A DNA stretch of 64,000 bases, taken from the NCBI GenBank assembly GCA_024709145.1, contig JANJXG010000010.1, positions 116,993-180,992 on the forward strand, written 5' to 3'. The notes below the pieces were generated by a model, which was not told where the DNA came from, searched no databases, and saw only the letters and a list, made by a program, of their open reading frames with translations. Shown piece by piece: positions 8,393-16,116 of the stretch. The position numbers and the translations under genes were made by a program. The stretch is from Bacteroidales bacterium. GTDB lineage: Bacteria > Bacteroidota > Bacteroidia > Bacteroidales > F082. Numbering within the stretch: the stretch's first letter is position 1; every line of letters starts with the position of its first letter.

Positions 8393-10012
8393 ATGACAGC
8401 TGTAAGTACACAACTTAGTTTTTTCGACACGAGAAAAGGTCTTTTTTCGTGGATTTTCAGTGTCGATCACAAGCGCATTGCTTTGCTTTACCTCTATTCA
8501 TTGATTACTTTTTTTCTTGTAGGGGTAACACTTGGCCTGTTGATGCGATACGAATTGCTGAACCCTGGTAAAGACCTGGTTGAAGCAAAAACCTACAATC
8601 AAATTTTCACACTGCATGGTGTAATCATGATTTTTTTGTTCATCATACCCAGTATCCCCGCAGTCTTTGGAAATTTCTTTTTGCCTATCATGCTGGGGAC
8701 TGATGATGTTTCCTTCCCTAAACTTAACCTTTTATCCTGGTGGGTATACATCGTGGGTGCATTGATGGCACTCTCCACACTTGTTTTTGGAGATGGTCCG
8801 GCTGACACCGGCTGGACTTTTTATGCTCCATACAGTGTTAAGACGGGTACGAATGTAACAATGTCGGTTTTAGCGGCTTTTGTCCTCGGTTTTTCTTCTA
8901 TTTTAACCGGCTTAAACTTCATTGTCACCATTCACCGTCTGCGCACACCTGGTATGACTTTTCTTAAAATGCCCCTTTTTGCCTGGGCTTTGTATGCGAC
9001 TTCATGGATTCAGCTTCTCGCTACACCGATTATAGGCATCACTTTGCTTATGATTACTGCTGAAAGGGTGCTGGGTGTCGGGTTGTTTGATCCATCGATT
9101 GGAGGCGACCCGATTCTTTATCAACATCTTTTTTGGATTTATTCACATCCAGCCGTATATATCATGGCTTTGCCAGCTTTCGGCGTGATTTCAGAGATGC
9201 TTCCGACTTTTAGCCAACGAACGATTTTTGGATACAAAGCCATTGCATTTTCCAGTTTAGCCATTGCTTTTGTCGGCTATTTCATTTGGGGCCACCATAT
9301 GTTTACCTCCGGGATGAGTGGAACAGCCAGGTTTATTTTCTCAATGCTTACGTTTTTGGTTGCAATCCCAACAGCAATCAAAGTATTTAATTGGGTTGCA
9401 ACCTTATACAAAGGTTCTATCAATGTGCAGCCACCCTTGCTTTATACACTGGCATTTATCTTTCAGTTTATGATCGGTGGGTTTACAGGGTTGGTATTGG
9501 GTGCACTGGCGACCGACATTCACCTGCACGATACCTATTTTGTTGTGGGGCACTTTCACTATGTGATGTTTGGGGGTACGGGATTCGCTTTTTTTGGAGC
9601 GTTGCATTACTGGTATCCTAAGATCTGGGGACGTATGTATAATATTACAATGGCAAACATCGCTTTTGTCATTTTCTTCATTGGGTTCAATATGCTGTAT
9701 TTTCCCATGCTGATCGTTGGCCTGATGGGTATGCCTCGTCGATATTACGATTATCTGCCCGAGTTTCATTTGCCAAATATGATAAGTACTTATGGTTCGT
9801 GGGTTTTAGCAACGGGTTTGATCCTTATGCTGGCAAACCTTGCAGCTGGATTCTTTAAGAAAGGTCCGAAAGTGGGACGTAATCCATGGAATGGTATTAC
9901 GCTCGAATGGCAGACTTTATCGCCTCCTCCGGTTCAAAACTTTGACAGAATGCCTGAGATCCCGCTCAATGGCCCTTATGATTTTGAGAATAAACCTGCA
10001 ATAAAAGAATAA
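8393..10012 (+). CDS. ctaD: Cytochrome c oxidase subunit I (A2-type)
   Basis: A 539-residue, 12-helix heme-copper oxidase catalytic subunit. All metal ligands are visible: His75 (TLHGVIMIF, heme a), His252 and the cross-linked Tyr256 in YSHPAVY, CuB His301-His302 in WGHHMFTSGM, and His387 and His389 in VVGHFHYVMF. The helix VI glutamate of A1 enzymes (HPEVY) is absent and replaced by the Tyr-Ser pair of the A2 subfamily, as in Rhodothermus and Thermus caa3 oxidases. It reduces O2 to water and pumps protons. It lies in a tight operon with subunits III, IV and II. Confidence 0.96.
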   Translation: MTAVSTQLSFFDTRKGLFSWIFSVDHKRIALLYLYSLITFFLVGVTLGLLMRYELLNPGKDLVEAKTYNQIFTLHGVIMIFLFIIPSIPAVFGNFFLPIMLGTDDVSFPKLNLLSWWVYIVGALMALSTLVFGDGPADTGWTFYAPYSVKTGTNVTMSVLAAFVLGFSSILTGLNFIVTIHRLRTPGMTFLKMPLFAWALYATSWIQLLATPIIGITLLMITAERVLGVGLFDPSIGGDPILYQHLFWIYSHPAVYIMALPAFGVISEMLPTFSQRTIFGYKAIAFSSLAIAFVGYFIWGHHMFTSGMSGTARFIFSMLTFLVAIPTAIKVFNWVATLYKGSINVQPPLLYTLAFIFQFMIGGFTGLVLGALATDIHLHDTYFVVGHFHYVMFGGTGFAFFGALHYWYPKIWGRMYNITMANIAFVIFFIGFNMLYFPMLIVGLMGMPRRYYDYLPEFHLPNMISTYGSWVLATGLILMLANLAAGFFKKGPKVGRNPWNGITLEWQTLSPPPVQNFDRMPEIPLNGPYDFENKPAIKE

Positions 10013-10013
10013 T

Positions 10014-10643
10014 ATGGAACATTTAAGTGGTTTTGTACTGCCCAATTCAGGTCATAACAGGGATGATGAAGCTTCCAAAATGGGCATGTGGCTTTTTCTC
10101 TTTACCGAACTATTACTTTTCGGCGGCCTTTTTATCGTTTACATGGTTTACAGGATGCTCAATCATGAAGCTTTTTTATTGTCTTCTTTTGAACTGAACG
10201 TAACGCTCGGAACCATCAATACTGTCGTACTCCTTGTGAGCAGTATGACCATTGCAATGGCAATTACTGCTATTCAGAAAGGAGATAAAAAAACGTCTGT
10301 CAGGCTCTTGCTGACGACACTCGGCCTTTCGCTCGTCTTTCTGGTGATTAAATATTTTGAGTGGTCAGCGAAAATCCATCATGGTTTATTTCCGGGCATG
10401 GATTTTTACAATAATTTGCCTAAGGGAGAGGCATTATTTTTCTTCCTTTATTTTATTATGACCGGTCTGCATGCCCTGCACATCATTATAGGTGCTGTAT
10501 TGATCGGTGTGGTGGTACACCGGACCCGTCAAAATAAGGTGAACCAGGAGAAGTATGCCTTAACTGAAAATGCCGGGCTTTATTGGCATCTGGTGGATTT
10601 AATCTGGATTTACCTCTTCCCATTATTTTATTTAATTCATTGA
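10014..10643 (+). CDS. ctaE: Cytochrome c oxidase subunit III
   Basis: A 209-residue integral membrane protein with five predicted helices, matching the short bacterial form of subunit III. Recognisable blocks are KMGMWLFLFTELLLFGGLF near residues 23-41, with the conserved Glu in FTELLLF, FFFLYFIMTGLHALHIIIG near 142-160, and the C-terminal LYWHLVDLIWIYLFPLFYL. Subunit III stabilises the catalytic core and proton uptake. It begins one base after the stop of subunit I, so translational coupling is likely. Confidence 0.95.
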   Translation: MEHLSGFVLPNSGHNRDDEASKMGMWLFLFTELLLFGGLFIVYMVYRMLNHEAFLLSSFELNVTLGTINTVVLLVSSMTIAMAITAIQKGDKKTSVRLLLTTLGLSLVFLVIKYFEWSAKIHHGLFPGMDFYNNLPKGEALFFFLYFIMTGLHALHIIIGAVLIGVVVHRTRQNKVNQEKYALTENAGLYWHLVDLIWIYLFPLFYLIH

Positions 10644-10648
10644 TAATC

Positions 10649-10960
10649 ATGGAAAAACACGATAAACAATCTGATCACGCCCCAGTACACATTTCGTCTT
10701 ACCGTGATCACTGGAGCACTTTGGTAACCTTGTTGTTGTTAACTGTGGTTACTGTGGTAATATCCGTTTTTGGAGCCAATTTGGCTGCGCTGTCTGTTGC
10801 TACTGCCTTGCTTATTGCTACAGTTAAGGTGATCGTGGTGGCTTACTACTTCATGCATCTGAAATACGATAAAAAGCTTTATACCTGGTTGGTTCTGCTT
10901 GTTGCGATTTTGTTTCTTGCATTTACTGTGCTAACAGCTATTGAATATTTTAACCGCTAA
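10649..10960 (+). CDS. ctaF: Cytochrome c oxidase subunit IV-like protein
   Basis: A 103-residue protein with three hydrophobic helices after a His-rich hydrophilic N-terminus. The segment VKVIVVAYYFMHLKYDKK is the signature of prokaryotic subunit IV (CtaF/CyoD-like). The start is the ATG at 10649, five bases after the subunit III stop. A longer in-frame extension from a TTG at 10583 would lie entirely inside subunit III and is rejected. Subunit IV is an accessory assembly or stability subunit of the caa3/bo3 type enzymes. Confidence 0.9.
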   Translation: MEKHDKQSDHAPVHISSYRDHWSTLVTLLLLTVVTVVISVFGANLAALSVATALLIATVKVIVVAYYFMHLKYDKKLYTWLVLLVAILFLAFTVLTAIEYFNR

Positions 10961-10965
10961 AGATC

Positions 10966-11877
10966 ATGAGAGCATCAGCATCAACATTTGCTCAGGGAGT
11001 GGATTTCTCCCTTTATGTCATAGTCGGAATATCAGTCTTTTTTCTGATCGGTATCACGATTGTGATGTTGTATTTTGTTTTCCGCTATAACAAGAAACGT
11101 AACCCTGTGGCTACCAACATTGAGGGTAGTCACAAACTGGAAGTAATCTGGACGGCGATACCAACTTTGCTGGTGATGGTTATGTTTTATTTTGGTTGGA
11201 TGGGATACAAACCATTAAGAAAAGCGCCTGATGGTGCCCTGGAAGTCAAGGCATACGGCCAGATGTGGAAATTTTCTTTTGAATATCCTGATGGTCGCAT
11301 CACCGATTCATTGGTTGTACCATTGGGAAAACCGGTGAAGGTTAACCTTGTATCGCGAGATGTGCTTCACAGTTTTTTCATCCCTGCTTTCCGAATGAAG
11401 GAAGATATGGTTCCGGGAAAAGATAACTTTCTGTGGTTTGAAGCCACTGAGAAAGGGAGATTCGATATTCTTTGTGCGGAATACTGCGGTCAGCTGCACA
11501 GTTATATGCTTTCAAGTGTTACAGTTGTCGAGGATGCACAGTATGAACAATGGCTCGCATCAACCGCAGGCACATCCAATGAACACCCTGGGTTAGCCTT
11601 GCTTAAGCAAAATGCTTGTCTTACGTGTCATTCTCAGGATGGAAGTAAAATCATCGGACCTTCCTTCAAAGGTGTTTTTGGAAAGACTGAAATTGTAGTT
11701 ACTGATGGTGTTGAACGAGAGATTGTGATTGACGAAGCCTACATTTCCCGTTCCATCAAGCAACCCAATGCCGACGTGGTGAAAGGTTATATGAAAGGAC
11801 TGATGGTTTCGTATGAAGCTGTTTTGACCGATGAGCAGATTGCTTCAATTACCGACTACATCAAAACACTTCAATAA
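10966..11877 (+). CDS. ctaC: Cytochrome c oxidase subunit II with fused cytochrome c domain (caa3-type)
   Basis: A 303-residue protein with two membrane helices (about 16-40 and 62-80), a cupredoxin CuA domain and a C-terminal monoheme cytochrome c. CuA ligands are His135 (DVLHSFFIP), Cys170, Glu172, Cys174, His178 and Met181 (CAEYCGQLHSYM). The heme c motif is CLTCH (218-222) with a candidate distal Met in GYMKGLMVS. Cytochrome c fusion defines caa3 oxidases and provides the electron entry. There is no obvious cleavable signal peptide or lipobox. It sits late in the operon, after subunits I, III and IV, whereas subunit II usually precedes subunit I. Confidence 0.95.
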   Translation: MRASASTFAQGVDFSLYVIVGISVFFLIGITIVMLYFVFRYNKKRNPVATNIEGSHKLEVIWTAIPTLLVMVMFYFGWMGYKPLRKAPDGALEVKAYGQMWKFSFEYPDGRITDSLVVPLGKPVKVNLVSRDVLHSFFIPAFRMKEDMVPGKDNFLWFEATEKGRFDILCAEYCGQLHSYMLSSVTVVEDAQYEQWLASTAGTSNEHPGLALLKQNACLTCHSQDGSKIIGPSFKGVFGKTEIVVTDGVEREIVIDEAYISRSIKQPNADVVKGYMKGLMVSYEAVLTDEQIASITDYIKTLQ

Positions 11878-11880
11878 CCT

Positions 11881-12744
11881 ATGAAAGAAAAACTCAAGCT
11901 TTTGGCTGAACTCGGAAAAGTAAAAATAACTTTCGCTGTTGCACTCACAACGATTGCCGGATATGTGTTAGCCGGAGGAAGCTTTGACCAGGGTTTGATA
12001 TTGCCTGTTATGGGAATTTTCATCCTTGCCTGTGGTTCCTCGGCTTTGAATCACTTTCAGGACAGTGACCGCGATGGTTTGATGAAGCGCACCAGTAACA
12101 GACCCATCCCTTCGGGAAAAATCTCAAAAACAAATGCTTTGCTTATTTCATTGGCATTGATTGTCGTTGGCTCGGCAGCAATCTGGATTGGATCTGATTT
12201 TACCGGATTTCAACTGGGTTTGCTTGCGTTGATCTGGTATAACGGCATTTATACGCCAATGAAACGTAAAACGGCTTTCGCAGTTATCCCCGGATCGGTG
12301 ATTGGTTCAATTCCACCTGTTGTTGGTTGGGTTGCCGGAGGAGGTGATTTATTTGACATTCAGGTTCTTGTGATGGCATTCTTTTTCTTCATCTGGCAGG
12401 TTCCCCATTTCTGGCTACTGATGTTGAAATATGGTGATGAATATGTTGAAGCAGGTTACCCGTCTATAACCCAGCTGTATGACGAAAAACACATCAGATA
12501 CCTTACTTTTTTGTGGACATTTGCCACTGCTGTGACAGCATTGATGATTCCGTTATTCGGCCTGACAAGCTCAGTTTTTGTGACAATTATGATTCTTCTG
12601 GCTGTTTTTTGGCTCATTTTTGTGTTCGCCGGTTTGTTGAGGGGGACAGCAAAACCTTTTAATCCGTTCTTTTACTTCATGCGGATCAACTATTTTGTTT
12701 TGGTGATTATCATCTCTCTGGCAATAGATCCTTTTATCAGATAA
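11881..12744 (+). CDS. ctaB: Protoheme IX farnesyltransferase (heme O synthase)
   Basis: A 287-residue UbiA-family membrane prenyltransferase with about eight to nine helices that adds a farnesyl group to heme b to give heme O. The first Asp-rich substrate motif is NHFQDSDRDGLMKRTSNRP near residues 57-75, and the second conserved region is around KYGDEYVEAGYPSITQLYDE. It is three bases downstream of subunit II and closes the oxidase operon before a strong terminator. Heme A synthase (CtaA), needed to go on to heme A, is not in this window. Confidence 0.94.
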   Translation: MKEKLKLLAELGKVKITFAVALTTIAGYVLAGGSFDQGLILPVMGIFILACGSSALNHFQDSDRDGLMKRTSNRPIPSGKISKTNALLISLALIVVGSAAIWIGSDFTGFQLGLLALIWYNGIYTPMKRKTAFAVIPGSVIGSIPPVVGWVAGGGDLFDIQVLVMAFFFFIWQVPHFWLLMLKYGDEYVEAGYPSITQLYDEKHIRYLTFLWTFATAVTALMIPLFGLTSSVFVTIMILLAVFWLIFVFAGLLRGTAKPFNPFFYFMRINYFVLVIIISLAIDPFIR

Positions 12745-12760
12745 CGCTGATTTCAACATA

Positions 12761-12799
12761 AAAAAACGTCCTGCAGGTTTTAACCGCAGGACGTTTTTC
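12761..12799. terminator. Bidirectional terminator between ctaB and the HU gene
   Basis: ACGTCCTGC (12766-12774) pairs with GCAGGACGT (12786-12794), extended by GGTT/AACC in the loop and flanked by A and T runs on both sides. It serves the converging ctaB and HU transcripts. Confidence 0.9.
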
Positions 12800-12816
12800 A
12801 TTTCAGGCGTAAAAAG

Positions 12817-13089
12817 TTATTTTACGGCAGCTGATAACTCGGAGCCTGGTTTGAATTTAACAACCTTTTTGGCAGCGATACTAATTTCACTGCCAGTCTG
12901 AGGATTGCGGCCTTTTCTTTCAGAACGGTCAGAGACGGAGAAGGTTCCGAATCCAACTAAAGTGACTTTGTCACCTTCCTGGAGAGATTTGGAGGTTGTG
13001 TTGATAAAAGCTTCCAATGCTTTTTTGGCATCTGCTTTTGTTAAGCCGGCTTCTGCAGCCATTACATCGATTAATTCAGCTTTGTTCAT
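12817..13089 (-). CDS. hup: HU family DNA-binding protein
   Basis: A 90-residue nucleoid protein of the HU/IHF fold. It shows [20 protein letters not shown], the beta-arm segment [19 protein letters not shown] with the intercalating Pro in RNPQTG, and [11 protein letters not shown] at the C-terminus. It bends and compacts DNA as a dimer. Length and motifs are typical of HU. A very good Bacteroidota promoter lies upstream at 13130-13160, consistent with strong expression. It is a single-gene unit ending in a bidirectional terminator. Confidence 0.97.
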   Translation of the reverse strand: MNKAELIDVMAAEAGLTKADAKKALEAFINTTSKSLQEGDKVTLVGFGTFSVSDRSERKGRNPQTGSEISIAAKKVVKFKPGSELSAAVK

Positions 13090-13129
13090 CTTTTTGAGAT
13101 ATTAGTTAGAATATTGGTCGAACAAGGCA

Positions 13130-13160
13130 CAAAAATAAACTATAATTATTCAAATGCAAG
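13130..13160 (-). promoter_or_regulatory. Consensus Bacteroidota promoter of the HU gene
   Basis: On the minus strand, CTTG (13160-13157), 19 bases, then TATTTTTG (13137-13130): this matches the -33 TTG / 19-bp / -7 TAnnTTTG arrangement and is the best promoter in the window. Confidence 0.75.
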
Positions 13161-13277
13161 GCTTTAGCGTTAAAAAATCGAATTTTTACAAAAAAAAATC
13201 GCATTTTTCCAAAGGATTTCAAATTAGTATCAATCAGTCAGGCTTAGATGCTTGCTTTCAGAGTGTTATTGCCGGGA

Positions 13278-14240
13278 TCATTCAAAATTTACGTGCCACT
13301 TGCCATTGAATTTGAATCCATTCAAAAATTCACTAATTCCGAGAGCCCGTTTCCCTGCTACCTGAATCGTAAGGATAAACAAATATCCGTCGGCTAATGC
13401 AACTTTTAGAAAAGTTCGGTTGTCTGTCACAAGGGCAAAGTGGGCATTTTCCTGTTGCTTTCCTTCAAACTTACCCATCAAAATTTTCACGTCCAGACTT
13501 CTTCCATCTTCGTTAAGGAATTGGGCAGTTGCTGCCGGATAAGGGCTTAAACCACGGATATGGTTGTGAATGGCATTCCCGCTCAATGTCCAGTTGATTC
13601 TGCAGTCTTCTTTAAAAATTTTTGGAGCAGCTTTAAGATATTTGCTTTCATTTATCAATTGTGACTGAGGTGTTTCTTGAATGGTTTCAGTCTCAATTTG
13701 ATGAATAGTATTGATAACCAGTATTTTGCCTTCCTCAATCATGCGATCATGCAATTCACCTGCAGTTTCGTTTTCCCCGATAGACATTGTAGTTTGCTTC
13801 AATATTGCACCAGTATCAATGTTTTCATTGATGAAAAATGTTGTAAGTCCGGTAATCTTTTCACCGTTCATGATAGCCCAGTTAATGGGAGCAGCACCTC
13901 GGTAATCGGGTAACAATGATGCATGAAGGTTGAATGTGCCTTTGGGAGGCATTTTCCAGATGATTTCGGGTAACATCCGAAAGGCAATCACCACAAACAG
14001 CTCTGCCTTAAAAGCGGCTAATTCACTCAGAAACTTTTCATCTTTTAAACTAACAGGTTGTAATACCGGAAGATGGTATCGGAGGGCAATTTCTTTTACT
14101 GCCGGCTGACTGAGTTTTTTTCCTCTCCCGGCTGGTTTGTCAGGTGCGGTTACAACAGCAACAACCAAAATATTCTGTTCGATCAGGTGGGTAAGTTGAG
14201 CAGCTGCAAATTGAGGTGTTCCAAAAAAGATAACGCGCAT
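13278..14240 (-). CDS. fmt: Methionyl-tRNA formyltransferase
   Basis: A 320-residue enzyme that formylates initiator Met-tRNA with 10-formyl-THF. The N-terminal Rossmann domain starts with RVIFFGTPQFAA. The active site block NLHASLLPDYRGAAPINWAI includes the conserved Asn, His and the SLLPxYRGAAP signature near residues 107-126. The C-terminal Fmt_C domain contains IRGLSPYPAA. Full length is normal. It lies downstream of the TPR protein gene, separated by a terminator-like hairpin, so it probably has its own promoter. Confidence 0.96.
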   Translation of the reverse strand: MRVIFFGTPQFAAAQLTHLIEQNILVVAVVTAPDKPAGRGKKLSQPAVKEIALRYHLPVLQPVSLKDEKFLSELAAFKAELFVVIAFRMLPEIIWKMPPKGTFNLHASLLPDYRGAAPINWAIMNGEKITGLTTFFINENIDTGAILKQTTMSIGENETAGELHDRMIEEGKILVINTIHQIETETIQETPQSQLINESKYLKAAPKIFKEDCRINWTLSGNAIHNHIRGLSPYPAATAQFLNEDGRSLDVKILMGKFEGKQQENAHFALVTDNRTFLKVALADGYLFILTIQVAGKRALGISEFLNGFKFNGKWHVNFE

Positions 14241-14270
14241 AGAAAGTTTGGATAAGATCGGTTAAAAATA

Positions 14271-14298
14271 AAAAAACCTGACAGATGCCAGGTTTTTT
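14271..14298. terminator. Terminator between the TPR protein gene and fmt
   Basis: AAAAAACCTG (14271-14280), an 8-base loop, and CAGGTTTTTT (14289-14298) form a symmetric hairpin with T runs on both strands. On the minus strand it follows the stop of the TPR gene. Confidence 0.8.
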
Positions 14299-14316
14299 TT
14301 AAATTTTTTATTTGGT

Positions 14317-15009
14317 TCAGGCTTTGCCTTTGGCACGTTCGATGTATTTGTCGATGGTTCTGCCTTCGGTTGAATTTGGAAATTCTTTTTTGATGGTTTC
14401 ATACATTTCCAGCGCTTTCTTGAAATTATTCGAAGCTTCAAATGTCCTTCCGGCCTTAAAAAGCATCATAGGCCTGGTGAATTCATTGTCGCTTTTAGCT
14501 GCTGCTTTTACATACAAATCTGCTGCCTTACCCAGGTCGTTCATTTCGGCATAAGCATCGCCGGTAGCACCAAGTGCAAGCGGGGCGATAACATTGTCAT
14601 TGCCTTTGAATTTTTTCAGATAATTGATGGCTTCCTGATAATTGCCTTGACGAAGGAAAGATACACCTGCATAATATTTTGCAAGATTACCCGCCTTCGT
14701 GGAACCGTATTGATCAATTAAATCAATGAAACCAGGGTTGTTGTCATTTCCATAAAGAGCTTTGTTGAGTGAGTCAAGCTCAAAATACTTTTCAGCTGCA
14801 AATAATTGAACCTGAGCTTCTTTTTCGCGGGGTTCAAAATAATACCTGCTCAAACCAAAATAAGCCAAAACGATGACTACCAGCACACCAACAACAATGC
14901 TGATCGTTTTCTGATTATTTTCAATAAATTTCTCGGTTTTACTCAACGCTTCCTCAACAGCTTCAAGTTTCTCATCACCACTTTTGAGGATTTCTTTTTC
15001 TTTTGACAT
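14317..15009 (-). CDS. Tetratricopeptide-repeat membrane protein (YfgM-like topology)
   Basis: A 230-residue protein with a charged N-terminal 36 residues, one membrane helix (about 37-52, ISIVVGVLVVIVLAYFGL) and a periplasmic-side TPR solenoid. At least three TPR units can be seen (LAKYYAGVSFLRQGNYQEA, ALGATGDAYAEMNDLGKAA, PMMLFKAGRTFEASNNFKKA). The architecture resembles YfgM/TPR_21 proteins, which work with the Sec translocon or BAM-associated chaperones, but similarity at residue level is too weak to transfer that role. A TACTTTTG -7 box lies upstream. Confidence 0.85.
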   Translation of the reverse strand: MSKEKEILKSGDEKLEAVEEALSKTEKFIENNQKTISIVVGVLVVIVLAYFGLSRYYFEPREKEAQVQLFAAEKYFELDSLNKALYGNDNNPGFIDLIDQYGSTKAGNLAKYYAGVSFLRQGNYQEAINYLKKFKGNDNVIAPLALGATGDAYAEMNDLGKAADLYVKAAAKSDNEFTRPMMLFKAGRTFEASNNFKKALEMYETIKKEFPNSTEGRTIDKYIERAKGKA

Positions 15010-15032
15010 GGTATGTACTTATTTTAGAGGTG

Positions 15033-15040
15033 CAAAAGTA
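15033..15040 (-). promoter_or_regulatory. -7 element of the TPR protein gene (TACTTTTG)
   Basis: On the minus strand TACTTTTG matches TAnnTTTG exactly, 23 bases before the ATG. No matching -33 was found. Confidence 0.5.
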
Positions 15041-15081
15041 GTTTTTTTTCCTTTAATATCCCCCTTTGGAGTGTATTTTTT

Positions 15082-15089
15082 TATCTTTG
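15082..15089 (+). promoter_or_regulatory. -7 element upstream of the DUF4412-like gene (TATCTTTG)
   Basis: TATCTTTG matches TAnnTTTG exactly but is 97 bases before the chosen ATG, implying an 80-90 base leader. A 9-codon open frame starts at 15093 in that leader; I see nothing to show it is translated. Confidence 0.45.
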
Positions 15090-15185
15090 AGATGGCAATA
15101 GCAGGTCAATTAATCGGATAACCTGAGTTTATTTTCATATTGTACTGATATTTAAGTGTTTAATATCAACTATTTAAATGTTGTA

Positions 15186-16112
15186 ATGAGTGTTTTTAGC
15201 AAGCTGAAATCTCTTTTAACCATTTGTATTCTTTTTTTGTCTTTTTCTTGCCGCGCAGGGTGGCTAATTACTGAGAAAAAAGAAGACAAGTTTGGTAATT
15301 TTTCTTCTCAAAGTCTTATCATCGAAGGACAAAGGGTGCGAATTGAACATTCAACTTCGACCTTTATTTTCGATCTTGAAAAAAAAATTGTGACGCTTGT
15401 TTTCCCCGGGCAGCTTGTGTCGTGGAGTGGATCTGCCGACAGCCTTAAACATCATTTCTTGCGTTCGGTTGAGCAACAAATCATGGTCATGGTTGAGCAA
15501 ATGCCTGAAGCTGAGCGCGAAAAGAACCGCGCTGAGCTTAATGGAATGATTGAGGAGATGCGATTGGGAGAACAAGATACTTCTCTGCTTTCGAGATTTT
15601 CAATCATCTCCACTGACTCTGTTGCTGAGTTATTGGGCCATCCAACCCGGAAGTATTTGCTTAAGATCGATTCATTAACGATAGAACAATTATGGGTTAC
15701 ACATGCTGTGCAACCTTACCAAACGGTTTCACTGACTCAATTGAATGCTATGATGCGTCTTTTTAGCCGCCCTACGCTACTTTCAACTGCCCGCTCGACG
15801 GAAGCCTGGATGAATCTGATAGCCGGTGGTGTGGTGATGCGTTCGGTGCTCGATACGCCTCTTGGTCCGAATGTGATGGAGGTAATTCAATTAAGAGAGA
15901 CTGCAATAAGAGAGGATTTTTTTCTACCTCCGGAGCATTACCGCAAAATTGGTATCGCAGAGGTAATCAATATTATGATGGGTGAAAGCGGGATTGCGGT
16001 TACGCCATCCGCTGAAGATGAGGAGTGGAGGCCTTTGTTACCGGTTCCGAAACCTGGTACTTCAAGAAAAGAACCACCGAAAACGACTTTCCCTGATGAG
16101 CAGATGGATTAG
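15186..16112 (+). CDS. Secreted DUF4412-like protein
   Basis: A 308-residue exported protein. The ATG at 15186 is chosen because it gives a compact signal peptide (KLKSLLTICILFLSFSCRAG), whereas an in-frame ATG at 15156 would add ten residues before it. The mature N-terminus, GWLITEKKEDKFGNF followed by LIIEGQRVRIEH and FDLEKKIVTLVFP, resembles DUF4412 proteins, which share the pattern of a record of a reporter-like beta structure and a Met/Glu-rich helix (here EQMPEAEREKNRAELNGM). No enzyme motif is seen. The function is unknown. It converges on murD with a 4-base gap. Confidence 0.75.
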   Translation: MSVFSKLKSLLTICILFLSFSCRAGWLITEKKEDKFGNFSSQSLIIEGQRVRIEHSTSTFIFDLEKKIVTLVFPGQLVSWSGSADSLKHHFLRSVEQQIMVMVEQMPEAEREKNRAELNGMIEEMRLGEQDTSLLSRFSIISTDSVAELLGHPTRKYLLKIDSLTIEQLWVTHAVQPYQTVSLTQLNAMMRLFSRPTLLSTARSTEAWMNLIAGGVVMRSVLDTPLGPNVMEVIQLRETAIREDFFLPPEHYRKIGIAEVINIMMGESGIAVTPSAEDEEWRPLLPVPKPGTSRKEPPKTTFPDEQMD

Positions 16113-16116
16113 TAGG

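Noticed and set aside
10583..10648. N-terminal extension of subunit IV from a TTG
   Set aside because: It lies inside subunit III and has no place in the family; the ATG at 10649 is correctly spaced.
15093..15122. Nine-codon frame in the leader of the DUF4412-like gene
   Set aside because: Too short to judge; no attenuator-like codon bias or hairpin was found next to it.
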